Of a DNA stretch of 7,074 nt, positions 1-5,432 are shown in pieces. The position numbers and the translations under genes are program-made. The DNA is from Actinomycetota bacterium (GTDB taxonomy: Bacteria > Actinomycetota > Actinomycetes > Nanopelagicales > Nanopelagicaceae). The first letter of the stretch is position 1, and each line of letters begins with the position of its first letter. The notes under the pieces were generated by a model. That model worked only from the letters and a program-made list of their open reading frames with translations, had not been told where the DNA came from and made no database searches. The stretch is taken from NCBI GenBank assembly GCA_009700405.1, contig WLMD01000086.1, positions 1 to 7,074 on the forward strand. The letters run 5' to 3'.

Positions 1-486
1 ATCCTTAATAAAGGCGCAGCAACCTACAAGTCAGTATCCATTATTGGCTCTGGCGCAACCGCCCGCGCGGCAGCTGCCGCAGTAGATGAAACAGGAAGAG
101 TCATTCACGTAGTTCATCGGAATCCCGATCGATGCCAAGCTATGAAGAGCGCCGCCCCAAAGAGTGAGATCATTTTTCATCCGTGGGAAAGCGCCTTACC
201 GATGGCCGACATCACGATCAACACAACGCCCTCTGGCGCTGCAGATATTTTTGTTCACACTTTATCGAGCAAAGTTCATGGGATCTTTTTTGAGGCGTTA
301 TATAAACCCTGGCCGACGCCGCTCTTGGCAAAATGGCGTTCTTTGGGTGGCGAATCGATTGATGGCTTAGATTTATTGGTTCATCAAGGGGTAGATCAGA
401 TATCACTTATGACGGGGATAGAGTGCGATCATCAAGAATTTGCTCAGCTATTGCGTAAAATTGGATTGGCACAGTTAAATATCTAA
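1..486 (+). CDS. aroE: Shikimate dehydrogenase, 3' part (5' end outside window)
   Basis: The frame is open from base 1 to a TAA at 484-486, giving 161 C-terminal residues. Shikimate dehydrogenases are usually about 270-280 residues, so roughly 110 N-terminal residues (most of the shikimate-binding domain) lie upstream. The enzyme reduces 3-dehydroshikimate to shikimate with NADPH in the cytoplasm. Fragment residues 14-24 (IIGSGATARAA) are the glycine-rich NADP-binding loop. HRNPDR at 39-44 sits where the family binds the NADP 2'-phosphate. INTTPSG is the conserved NTTP/NATP loop, EALYKPWPTPLL matches the Y-x-P-x-x-T-x-L segment, and LLVHQGVDQ matches the C-terminal helix with its conserved Gln. 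An ATG at 142 is internal, because homology runs continuously upstream of it. The gene precedes aroC, with a 63-nt spacer. The family call is secure. A close paralogue such as a quinate/shikimate dehydrogenase is possible but unlikely beside the other aro genes. Confidence 0.93.
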   Translation: MLNKGAATYKSVSIIGSGATARAAAAAVDETGRVIHVVHRNPDRCQAMKSAAPKSEIIFHPWESALPMADITINTTPSGAADIFVHTLSSKVHGIFFEALYKPWPTPLLAKWRSLGGESIDGLDLLVHQGVDQISLMTGIECDHQEFAQLLRKIGLAQLNI

Positions 487-549
487 ATTTCTGGGCGTGA
501 TAGTCGTTAATCCGAACGGGATATGCGCCCTTTCTGACAGAATACGACA
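487..549 (+). other. aroE-aroC spacer with weak inverted repeat
   Basis: This 63-nt gap contains GGGCG (493-497) and its complement CGCCC (526-530), followed by TTTCT. Inside the loop, CGTT (505-508) can pair with AACG (515-518). This could be a weak terminator-like or leader hairpin before aroC, but the long loop and short T run make it uncertain. No Shine-Dalgarno sequence precedes the aroC ATG. CAGAAT at 538-543 resembles a -10 element 6 nt from the ATG, which would give a near-leaderless transcript, but I see no good -35. Confidence 0.3.
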
Positions 550-1731
550 ATGCGTTGGTTAACTGCAGGCGAATCTCATGGGCAAGCCCTTTCGGCAATC
601 ATTGAAGGATTGCCTGCTGGAGTGCACGTAGATTCTGGCGATATTGATTTTCATTTAGCTCGCCGCAGATTAGGTGCCGGCCGTGGAGCAAGACAAAGTT
701 TTGAAGCAGATAAAATCACAATTTTAGGTGGAGTCCGCTTAGGAGTTACGCAAGGTGGCCCCATCGCGATTCAAGTTGGAAATTCTGAATGGCCAAAATG
801 GGAGAAAGTAATGTCAGCTGATCCATTGCCGGAAGGCGAATTGGATGGTTTGGCTCGCAACGCCCCTTTAACACGACCTCGCCCTGGACATGCAGATTTA
901 GCGGGGATGCAAAAGTATGACTTTGATGATGCACGACCAATTCTTGAAAGAGCAAGTGCGAGAGAAACTGCAGCACGAGTTGCTTTAGGCGCTATTGCTC
1001 GTGCGTTTTTAGAACAAAGCGTTGGCATAACGATTCTTAGTCATGTGCTCTCAATTGGTTCGGTGCGCGTAAAGGACGATATGACGCTACCGACACGCGA
1101 TGATTTGGATCGAGTAGATGCTGATCCGGTGCGCTGTTCGGATCCAGTGACGAGTGCTGCAATGCTTGCAGAAATTGAAAGCGCTCATCGCGATGGAGAT
1201 ACTTTGGGGGGAGTGGTCGAAGTTTTAGCCTTTGATTTACCACCAGGACTTGGTTCACATGTTCATTGGGATCGACGTCTAGATGCGCGCCTAGCTGGTG
1301 CCATGATGGGTATTCAAGCAATAAAAGGTGTAGAAGTTGGCGACGGTTTTGCTTCAGCGGCTCGTCGAGGATCTATTGCACACGATGAGATTGAGCATGG
1401 AGCCGATGGTTCTTTGCAACGCAGAACTGATCGCGCGGGCGGTACTGAAGGTGGCATGAGCAACGGTGAAATATTGCGAGTAAGAGCCGCGATGAAACCT
1501 ATTTCTACCATTCCTAAGGCCCTAGATACTGTAGATGTTGCAACAGGTTTGCCTGCTAAAGCAATTAACCAACGTTCTGATGTGTGCGCGGTTCCTGCGG
1601 CTGGAGTAGTCGCCGAAGCGATGATGGCTTTAGTTTTAGCAGAAGCAGTTCTAGAAAAATTCGGCGGGGATAGCGTTGGCGAGACTCGTCGTAATTTTGA
1701 ATCGTACATGGCCAACTTGCGTTTTAAGTAA
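550..1731 (+). CDS. aroC: Chorismate synthase
   Basis: This enzyme converts 5-enolpyruvylshikimate-3-phosphate to chorismate, the last step of the shikimate pathway, using reduced FMN as a catalytic cofactor. The product is 393 residues, within the usual bacterial range. All three family signatures are present: GESHGQAL at 7-14 with His10, RPGHADLAG at 111-119 with His114, and RASARETAARV at 134-144. The C-terminal half has RAGGTEGGMSNGE at about 295-307, followed by RAAMKPI, and RSD at 342-344 followed by a VPAAGVVAE stretch. The ATG at 550 starts directly with MRWLTAGESHG, the standard actinobacterial N-terminus, so the start is well supported although no Shine-Dalgarno is visible. It ends 5 nt before aroK, so the two are very likely co-transcribed. 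Confidence 0.97.
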   Translation: MRWLTAGESHGQALSAIIEGLPAGVHVDSGDIDFHLARRRLGAGRGARQSFEADKITILGGVRLGVTQGGPIAIQVGNSEWPKWEKVMSADPLPEGELDGLARNAPLTRPRPGHADLAGMQKYDFDDARPILERASARETAARVALGAIARAFLEQSVGITILSHVLSIGSVRVKDDMTLPTRDDLDRVDADPVRCSDPVTSAAMLAEIESAHRDGDTLGGVVEVLAFDLPPGLGSHVHWDRRLDARLAGAMMGIQAIKGVEVGDGFASAARRGSIAHDEIEHGADGSLQRRTDRAGGTEGGMSNGEILRVRAAMKPISTIPKALDTVDVATGLPAKAINQRSDVCAVPAAGVVAEAMMALVLAEAVLEKFGGDSVGETRRNFESYMANLRFK

Positions 1732-1736
1732 ATTAA

Positions 1737-2249
1737 ATGACTCCTTCCGTTATTCTGATTGGCCCACCTGGCGCTGGTAAAAGTAGCGTCGGAAAGGCTC
1801 TTGCTAAGAGCATGCATGTTGATTTTGCGGATACGGATTCACTCATTGAAAAAGATCTAGGAAAGAGCGTTTCGCAGATTTTTGTTGATGATGGAGAACC
1901 ATTCTTTCGGACCAATGAAGAACGTATCTGTTGCGCAGCAATTGAAACTTTTTCTGGCGTACTTTCCCTGGGTGGGGGTTCTGTTTTATCTCAAGCCGTG
2001 CGCGATGCGTTGAAGGGGTCGGGGGCAGCGATAGTTTTCCTCGATGTTTCACTTACAGTTGCCGCGCCAAGAGTTGGATTCAATCGTGATAGGCCGCTCT
2101 TACTCAATAATCCACGTCAACAATGGCAGACTTTGATGGAGGCCCGACGTCCGATTTATGAATCTGTAGCAACGATCCATATTGAGGTAGCAGATGACTC
2201 CATCACGCACATCGTGAAGGAAATACTTTCGAAAGTTGTGAATACATGA
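1737..2249 (+). CDS. aroK: Shikimate kinase
   Basis: This enzyme phosphorylates the 3-hydroxyl of shikimate with ATP, giving shikimate-3-phosphate. The product is 170 residues, typical for the family. The Walker A loop is GPPGAGKSS at residues 9-17. Asp32 and Asp34 in ADTDSLIE match the Mg2+- and shikimate-binding acids. FFRTNE around Arg58 and the GGG at 79-81 are the shikimate-binding Arg and glycine motif. RDRPLL at 117-122 is the ATP lid with its conserved Arg, and ARRPIY at 136-141 holds the distal substrate-binding Arg. The gene starts 5 nt after the aroC stop with no Shine-Dalgarno, so translation probably depends on coupling to aroC. Its TGA overlaps the aroB start in an ATGA. AroK and AroL isozymes cannot be told apart from sequence. 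Gluconate-type kinases are excluded by the substrate-site residues and neighbours. Confidence 0.95.
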   Translation: MTPSVILIGPPGAGKSSVGKALAKSMHVDFADTDSLIEKDLGKSVSQIFVDDGEPFFRTNEERICCAAIETFSGVLSLGGGSVLSQAVRDALKGSGAAIVFLDVSLTVAAPRVGFNRDRPLLLNNPRQQWQTLMEARRPIYESVATIHIEVADDSITHIVKEILSKVVNT

Positions 2250-3301
2250 ACGCCATTCCTGTAAATGCCGAGAATAAGTATGAAGTATTAGTTGACTGCA
2301 ATTGGCGTGAAGCCCTGAAAGAAATCGCGAAATCACGAACTCGCGTTGGAATAGTTGTCTCTGCCTCCTTACGGGAGCGACTTGGTGATATCTCCCTTGG
2401 AGACTGCGACGTTCACCTTTTCGAGATCATCGATGGTGAAGGATCAAAGAGCGCAGAGAACCTGCAGTTGATGTGGGATTGGCTAGGCGCGGGTGGCTTT
2501 ACTAGAAGTGATGTACTCGTTGCAGTTGGAGGAGGTGCTACGACAGATGTTGCAGGTTTCGCTGCAGCCACGTGGCTACGAGGAATAGATTGGATCGCTG
2601 TTCCGACGACTCTGGCTGGAATGGTCGACGCTTCGGTTGGCGGTAAAACTGGCATGAATTCGAGTTTCGGAAAGAATCTAATCGGCGCTTTTCACTCACC
2701 TTCGGCAGTACTCATTGATTGCGAATGGCTGAGCACTCTCTCTGATCGAGATTTTTCCGCTGGAATGGGCGAAGTAGTTAAATGCGGTTTTATTGCTGAT
2801 GCGAAGATTCTCGAGATAGTCGAGAACAATTCCTTGGCGGAGATTCGATCTAGTCGTGCATTAACAACTGAGCTCATCGAACGCTCTGTTCGCGTCAAAG
2901 CCTCTGTTGTTTCGGAGGATTTTAAAGAAAGTTTTGCCAGAGAGATTTTAAATTATGGTCATACCTTGGGTCACGCCGTCGAACTCCATAGCAATTACTG
3001 TTTACGCCACGGTGAAGCAGTGTCCATAGGTATGGTCTTTGCAGCAGAGTTGGCGGCCGCCACTGGCCACTTATCGGATGAAATTGTGGCTCGCCACAGA
3101 AGGATCCTCGTCAGCCTAAATTTGCCTACCTCTTACGCGCGCGATGCATGGGCACAGTTGTTGCCATTACTCTATTTAGATAAGAAATCACGTGGCCGTC
3201 AGCTTCGTTTTGTAGGAATTTCGGATATCGGAAAGACATTTCGTTTAGAAGAGGTATCAACTCAGGAGTTAACGCAAACATATGAGAGGATTTCGCAATG
3301 A
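2246..3301 (+). CDS. aroB: 3-dehydroquinate synthase
   Basis: This NAD- and metal-dependent enzyme cyclises DAHP to 3-dehydroquinate, the second step of the shikimate pathway. The product is 351 residues, the usual length. GGGATTDVAGFAA (95-107) is the NAD-binding glycine stretch with Asp101. PTTLAGMVDASVGGKTG (120-136) matches the family core; the common PTTLLG is PTTLAG here. GAFHSP follows at 147-152 and GEVVKCGFI at 175-183. Predicted metal ligands are Glu176, His239 (in NYGHTLGH) and His255 (in LRHGEAV), with His243 the second conserved histidine. LDKKSRG at 311-317 is the C-terminal lysine motif. The ATG overlaps the aroK stop (ATGA) and has only a poor Shine-Dalgarno, so coupled translation is likely. 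Its own stop overlaps aroQ in the same way. 2-epi-5-epi-valiolone synthase and 2-deoxy-scyllo-inosose synthase are relatives, but context argues for AroB. Confidence 0.96.
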   Translation: MNAIPVNAENKYEVLVDCNWREALKEIAKSRTRVGIVVSASLRERLGDISLGDCDVHLFEIIDGEGSKSAENLQLMWDWLGAGGFTRSDVLVAVGGGATTDVAGFAAATWLRGIDWIAVPTTLAGMVDASVGGKTGMNSSFGKNLIGAFHSPSAVLIDCEWLSTLSDRDFSAGMGEVVKCGFIADAKILEIVENNSLAEIRSSRALTTELIERSVRVKASVVSEDFKESFAREILNYGHTLGHAVELHSNYCLRHGEAVSIGMVFAAELAAATGHLSDEIVARHRRILVSLNLPTSYARDAWAQLLPLLYLDKKSRGRQLRFVGISDIGKTFRLEEVSTQELTQTYERISQ

Positions 3302-3732
3302 AGATCCTCGTCCTTAACGGTCCAAATCTCTCTCGGTTAGATATCCGTGATTCTGCAATATATGGTGATTTTTCATACCCGCAGTTGGTAGCTTTTATTG
3401 AGAAGAGCGCACAAGAGCGAGGCCTAGATGTCGATGTTCGCCAAAGTAATGGAGAGGCAGAAATCATCGGTGGGTTGCATGAGGCAGCCGATAAGTCGAT
3501 GCCTGTAATTATAAATCCCGCCGCTTTCACGCACTATTCGTATGCGATTCGTGATGCAGCAGAACTTTTGAAATCACCACTTATCGAAGTGCATCTCTCT
3601 AATCCGATGGCTCGAGAGGAATTTCGCCATACATCGGTGATTTCAGGGATAGCCAAGGGGACAATCGCAGGTTTTGGCCCAAATTCCTACATTTTGGCCC
3701 TAGACGCTATGAAAACACTCCTGCACAAGTAA
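3298..3732 (+). CDS. aroQ: 3-dehydroquinate dehydratase, type II
   Basis: This enzyme dehydrates 3-dehydroquinate to 3-dehydroshikimate, and the family forms dodecamers. The product is 144 residues, normal for type II and unrelated to type I AroD. Residues aligned by eye to the Mycobacterium tuberculosis enzyme are all kept with an offset of two: Asn10, Arg17, catalytic Tyr22, Asn73, His79, Asp86, His99 and Arg110. NGPN at 7-10, INPAAFTH at 72-79 and EVHLSNPMAREEFR at 97-110 are the recognisable blocks. The active-site lid is atypical: LDIRDSAIY stands where actinobacteria usually have LGxREPxxY, and THYS replaces THTS. The start overlaps the aroB stop (ATGA) and is preceded by a good Shine-Dalgarno, GAGAGGA at 3284-3290, seven nucleotides from the ATG. 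It appears to be the last gene of the aro block, with no obvious terminator after it. Confidence 0.94.
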   Translation: MKILVLNGPNLSRLDIRDSAIYGDFSYPQLVAFIEKSAQERGLDVDVRQSNGEAEIIGGLHEAADKSMPVIINPAAFTHYSYAIRDAAELLKSPLIEVHLSNPMAREEFRHTSVISGIAKGTIAGFGPNSYILALDAMKTLLHK

Positions 3733-3807
3733 CCCCTCAATTGCAGGTATCCTGTGCCACTGGAAGTGGTCGCTAAATACGTAGCACCTCAATGGATTGG
3801 ATTTATC
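3733..3807 (+). promoter_or_regulatory. aroQ-efp spacer; possible efp promoter
   Basis: This 75-nt gap has two -10-like hexamers: TATCCT (3748-3753) and TAAATA (3774-3779). The second would give a leader of about 22 nt before the efp GTG. Neither has a convincing -35 at 16-18 bp, so the promoter is tentative. GCCACT (3756-3761) and AGTGGT (3765-3770) form a small hairpin with a GGA loop and one G-U pair. It has no T run and is too short for a confident terminator. GGA at 3799-3801 is a weak Shine-Dalgarno for efp. Confidence 0.3.
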
Positions 3808-4368
3808 GTGGCGTCAACAAATGACCTCAAGAATGGCATGACTTTAGATATTGAAGGACAGTTGTGGAATGTAGTTGAATTCCAACACGTTAAGCCAGGA
3901 AAGGGTCCAGCTTTCGTTCGCACCAAGCTTAAGTCTGTAATGAATGGCAAGGTAATTGACCGCACATTTAATGCTGGCGTGAAGATTGAAATCGCGATTT
4001 TAGAAAAGCGCGAAATGCAGTACCTCTATAAAGATGGCGACGATTATGTTTTCATGGATCTAAAAACCTACGACCAGACGTCGATTTCTGCAGATACAGT
4101 TGGCGACGCCGTTAACTACATGTTGGAAAATACCGATGCAATCGTTGCAGTTCACGAAGGCAATCCTTTATACATTGAGTTAGCAGCATCAGTTCCTCTC
4201 ACAATTACCTATACCGAACCTGGTTTACAAGGTGATCGCTCATCTGGTGGCACCAAGCCAGCAACTCTTGAAACTGGCATCGAGATTCAGGTTCCTCTTT
4301 TCATTAAACAAGATGAGAAGGTTCTCGTGGATACTCGCGATGGTTCATACCTTGGCCGCGCTAACTAG
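3808..4368 (+). CDS. efp: Translation elongation factor P (PGKGP-loop type)
   Basis: EF-P binds between the P and E sites of stalled ribosomes and promotes peptide bond formation at polyproline stretches. I chose GTG at 3808 because the protein then begins (M)ASTNDLKNGM and is 186 residues, the canonical EF-P start and length. The frame is open upstream to a GTG at 3754, but those 18 codons have no EF-P counterpart. The N-terminal KOW-like domain carries the loop with Lys32 at the tip of PGKGP (30-34), between QHVK and AFVRTKLK. This is the palindromic loop of the actinobacterial subfamily, in which the lysine is reported to work unmodified. The middle OB domain contains YLYKDGDDYVFMD. The C-terminal domain has the EF-P signature region around PGLQGDRSSGGTKPA and ends with VDTRDGSYLGR. 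The TAG stop shares its G with the GTG of nusB, so the two are translationally linked. Confidence 0.96.
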   Translation: MASTNDLKNGMTLDIEGQLWNVVEFQHVKPGKGPAFVRTKLKSVMNGKVIDRTFNAGVKIEIAILEKREMQYLYKDGDDYVFMDLKTYDQTSISADTVGDAVNYMLENTDAIVAVHEGNPLYIELAASVPLTITYTEPGLQGDRSSGGTKPATLETGIEIQVPLFIKQDEKVLVDTRDGSYLGRAN

Positions 4369-4790
4369 TGTCCGCACGAAGTAAGTCTCGCAAACACGCT
4401 TTGGATCTTCTCTTTGAAGCAGATTTGAGAAGCACGGTTGCATCAGATCTACTTGCGACTCGATTAGTTATTGAAGAAGGGCCGGATGCACGCCCGGTCC
4501 GTGACTACACAAAGGTCATTATCGCTGGAGTGGAAGAACACCGTAGAAAGATAGATGAATTAATTTCCACATATGCTCAAGGTTGGGACATGGATCGTCT
4601 TCCGGCGGTCGACCGAAATATTTTGCGCATAGCGATATACGAAATTTTGTGGGCTGATGAGATTCCAGACCCAGTGGCGATTGATGAGGCTTTGACTTTG
4701 GCGAAAGAACTATCAACCGACGAGTCATCAGGATATATCCATGGAGTCCTTGGCCGTATAGCTTCCATTAAAGACGATTTGTCGCTGTAA
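4368..4790 (+). CDS. nusB: Transcription antitermination factor NusB
   Basis: NusB binds boxA RNA together with NusE (ribosomal protein S10) and supports antitermination, chiefly of rRNA transcripts. The product is 140 residues of the all-helical NusB fold, a typical length. The basic N-terminus (SARSKSRKHALDLLFEAD, residues 2-19) is the RNA-binding segment and first helix. VDRNILRIAIYEIL (81-94) and AIDEALTLAKELSTDES (104-120), followed by GYIHGVLGRI, are the conserved C-terminal blocks. The start is a GTG overlapping the last base of the efp stop (TAGTG), with no separate promoter or strong Shine-Dalgarno, so it is probably expressed by coupling to efp. Its last 23 nt overlap the 3' end of the opposing bldD-like gene. 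A GC-rich 7-bp inverted repeat lies within the gene at 4479-4500 but has no T tract. Confidence 0.95.
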   Translation: MSARSKSRKHALDLLFEADLRSTVASDLLATRLVIEEGPDARPVRDYTKVIIAGVEEHRRKIDELISTYAQGWDMDRLPAVDRNILRIAIYEILWADEIPDPVAIDEALTLAKELSTDESSGYIHGVLGRIASIKDDLSL

Positions 4791-5292
4791 GAAGGTATTT
4801 CCCATCCGCCAACCATTTCGTCATCGACTCTTGAGTGGAGAAGGTGAGTAAGGCTAGGTTGTCGAGATCGGCTTTGCGTAAACTGAGTATTTCTCCATTC
4901 CAGTCATTGCGTTGACCGGCTATCCATCCAAGAAAAGTTTGCACCGTTGTCAGCATCGCATCGGAACTATCTGTCGATGCGCTTATGGCCCTAAGGTCAA
5001 CAATGAGTCGGAAGATTGGTTGACTCGTACTGGGCGAACTTCCGGGAGCGCATAAGAGATAGGACAGTGGGACTTCATACATCGCCGCTAGTTCGATCGC
5101 TCGTTTAACACTTAAAGCTCGGTCACTTCTTTCATATGATCCCAAGACGACCGCTTTAATCCGCCCATGGGTGCGTTGTTCGATATCCCCCAGACTCCAG
5201 TGGCGGGACTTGCGGATAAGTCTCAACCGCGCGGCTATGTCATAGGTTGAAGGTTGAGTGAATATGGGCGTGAGTCTTTCGGGAGCGGTCAT
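4768..5292 (-). CDS. bldD: BldD-like transcriptional regulator with c-di-GMP-binding signature
   Basis: The 174-residue product matches Streptomyces BldD along its whole length. The N-terminal helix-turn-helix domain (about 17-81) has the BldD-characteristic run KAVVLGSYERSDRALSVKR at 46-64. After a short Ser/Pro-rich linker, the C-terminal domain (about 93-170) contains QRNDWNGEILSLRKADL at 127-143. This satisfies RxD-x8-RxxD exactly (Arg128, Asp130, Arg139, Asp142), the signature by which tetrameric c-di-GMP dimerises BldD for DNA binding. The N-terminus is about 10 residues longer than in Streptomyces. The ATG start is supported by a -10 hexamer exactly 7 nt upstream, implying a leaderless mRNA. 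It lies between nusB and pyrR, as bldD does in Streptomyces. Known BldD represses developmental genes and itself; targets in this organism are unknown. The family call is strong, the ligand is inferred from the motif, and the symbol is by homology. Confidence 0.88.
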   Translation of the reverse strand: MTAPERLTPIFTQPSTYDIAARLRLIRKSRHWSLGDIEQRTHGRIKAVVLGSYERSDRALSVKRAIELAAMYEVPLSYLLCAPGSSPSTSQPIFRLIVDLRAISASTDSSDAMLTTVQTFLGWIAGQRNDWNGEILSLRKADLDNLALLTFSTQESMTKWLADGKYLLTATNRL

Positions 5293-5299
5293 AACGGTG

Positions 5300-5329
5300 A
5301 GCCTAAAAGAAAGCTGATTAAGCCGTAAA
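5300..5329 (-). promoter_or_regulatory. Predicted leaderless promoter of bldD
   Basis: Read on the minus strand, TTTACG (5329-5324, 4 of 6 matches to TTGACA) is followed after 18 bp by TAGGCT (5305-5300), which fits the TAnnnT -10 pattern. Seven bases separate the hexamer from the ATG at 5292, so transcription should start at or within a base of the start codon. No Shine-Dalgarno is visible, as expected for leaderless mRNAs, which are common in actinobacteria. Confidence 0.55.
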
Positions 5330-5331
5330 AG

Positions 5332-5340
5332 TTATCCACA
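5332..5340 (+). promoter_or_regulatory. Perfect DnaA-box 9-mer
   Basis: TTATCCACA is identical to the strongest DnaA-box consensus. It lies just upstream of the predicted bldD -35 and about 35 bp upstream of the pyrR -10. By simple base counting, a given 9-mer on either strand is expected about 0.05 times in 7 kb, so chance is possible but not the first guess. No second box is close, so it is not an origin. Confidence 0.4.
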
Positions 5341-5351
5341 TCATTTCCTTC

Positions 5352-5380
5352 ATGCACTGGCAAAACCCTCATGGTAGGCT
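5352..5380 (+). promoter_or_regulatory. Predicted pyrR operon promoter (extended -10)
   Basis: TGGTAGGCT at 5372-5380 is an extended -10 (TGn plus TAGGCT, fitting TAnnnT). The expected start is about 5386-5388, giving a leader of roughly 46 nt. The -35 is poor (around 5352-5357), which an extended -10 can tolerate. The hexamer is identical to that of the divergent bldD promoter. Confidence 0.5.
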
Positions 5381-5386
5381 CCACGA

Positions 5387-5432
5387 GTAGTTTCCTTTAA
5401 GACCCGTCCTGCGAGGCGGGGAAGGAGCATTA
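5387..5432 (+). promoter_or_regulatory. PyrR-binding RNA hairpin overlapping the pyrR Shine-Dalgarno
   Basis: TCCTGCGAGG (5407-5416) matches the PyrR recognition core UCCNGNGAGG exactly. CCCG (5403-5406) pairs with CGGG (5417-5420), and CC (5408-5409) with GG (5415-5416), leaving T5407 bulged and a five-base loop. Below an asymmetric internal loop (TAAGA 5398-5402 opposite G5421), TTCCTT (5392-5397) pairs with AAGGAG (5422-5427), ending in a U-G pair. AAGGAG is the Shine-Dalgarno of pyrR, five nucleotides before the ATG. Folding would therefore hide the ribosome site. No terminator/antiterminator pair is present, so the expected mode is translational repression by PyrR with UMP, as reported in Mycobacterium smegmatis. 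Confidence 0.82.

Noticed and set aside
1314..1817. 167-codon minus-strand open frame opposite the end of aroC
   Set aside because: It lies wholly over the well-supported aroC and aroK frames. The protein is rich in Ser/Ala/Pro with no recognisable domain, as expected for a shadow frame.
3126..3530. 134-codon minus-strand open frame opposite aroB/aroQ
   Set aside because: It overlaps two clear genes, shows no recognisable motif and has no promoter or ribosome site. It is a shadow frame.
3754..3807. In-frame 18-codon upstream extension of efp from a GTG at 3754
   Set aside because: The canonical EF-P N-terminus (ASTNDLKNG) begins at the GTG at 3808 and gives the family length. The extension has no counterpart in EF-P and its codons overlap a likely promoter/hairpin region.
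4479..4500. GC-rich 7-bp inverted repeat with 8-nt loop inside nusB
   Set aside because: It has no T tract, lies mid-gene and encodes ordinary NusB residues (EGPDARPVR). Probably incidental to coding.
5293..5345. BldD autoregulatory box in the bldD promoter
   Set aside because: I compared the spacer by eye with the Streptomyces BldD box pattern (TNACNCWGNGTNA) and found only short partial matches such as TCA-n6-TGA at 5289-5300. Autoregulation is plausible but not supported by a site I can show.
5403..5420. Leader hairpin read as a rho-independent terminator
   Set aside because: It is followed by GAAGGAG and the pyrR start codon, not a T run. The exact PyrR recognition core explains it better.
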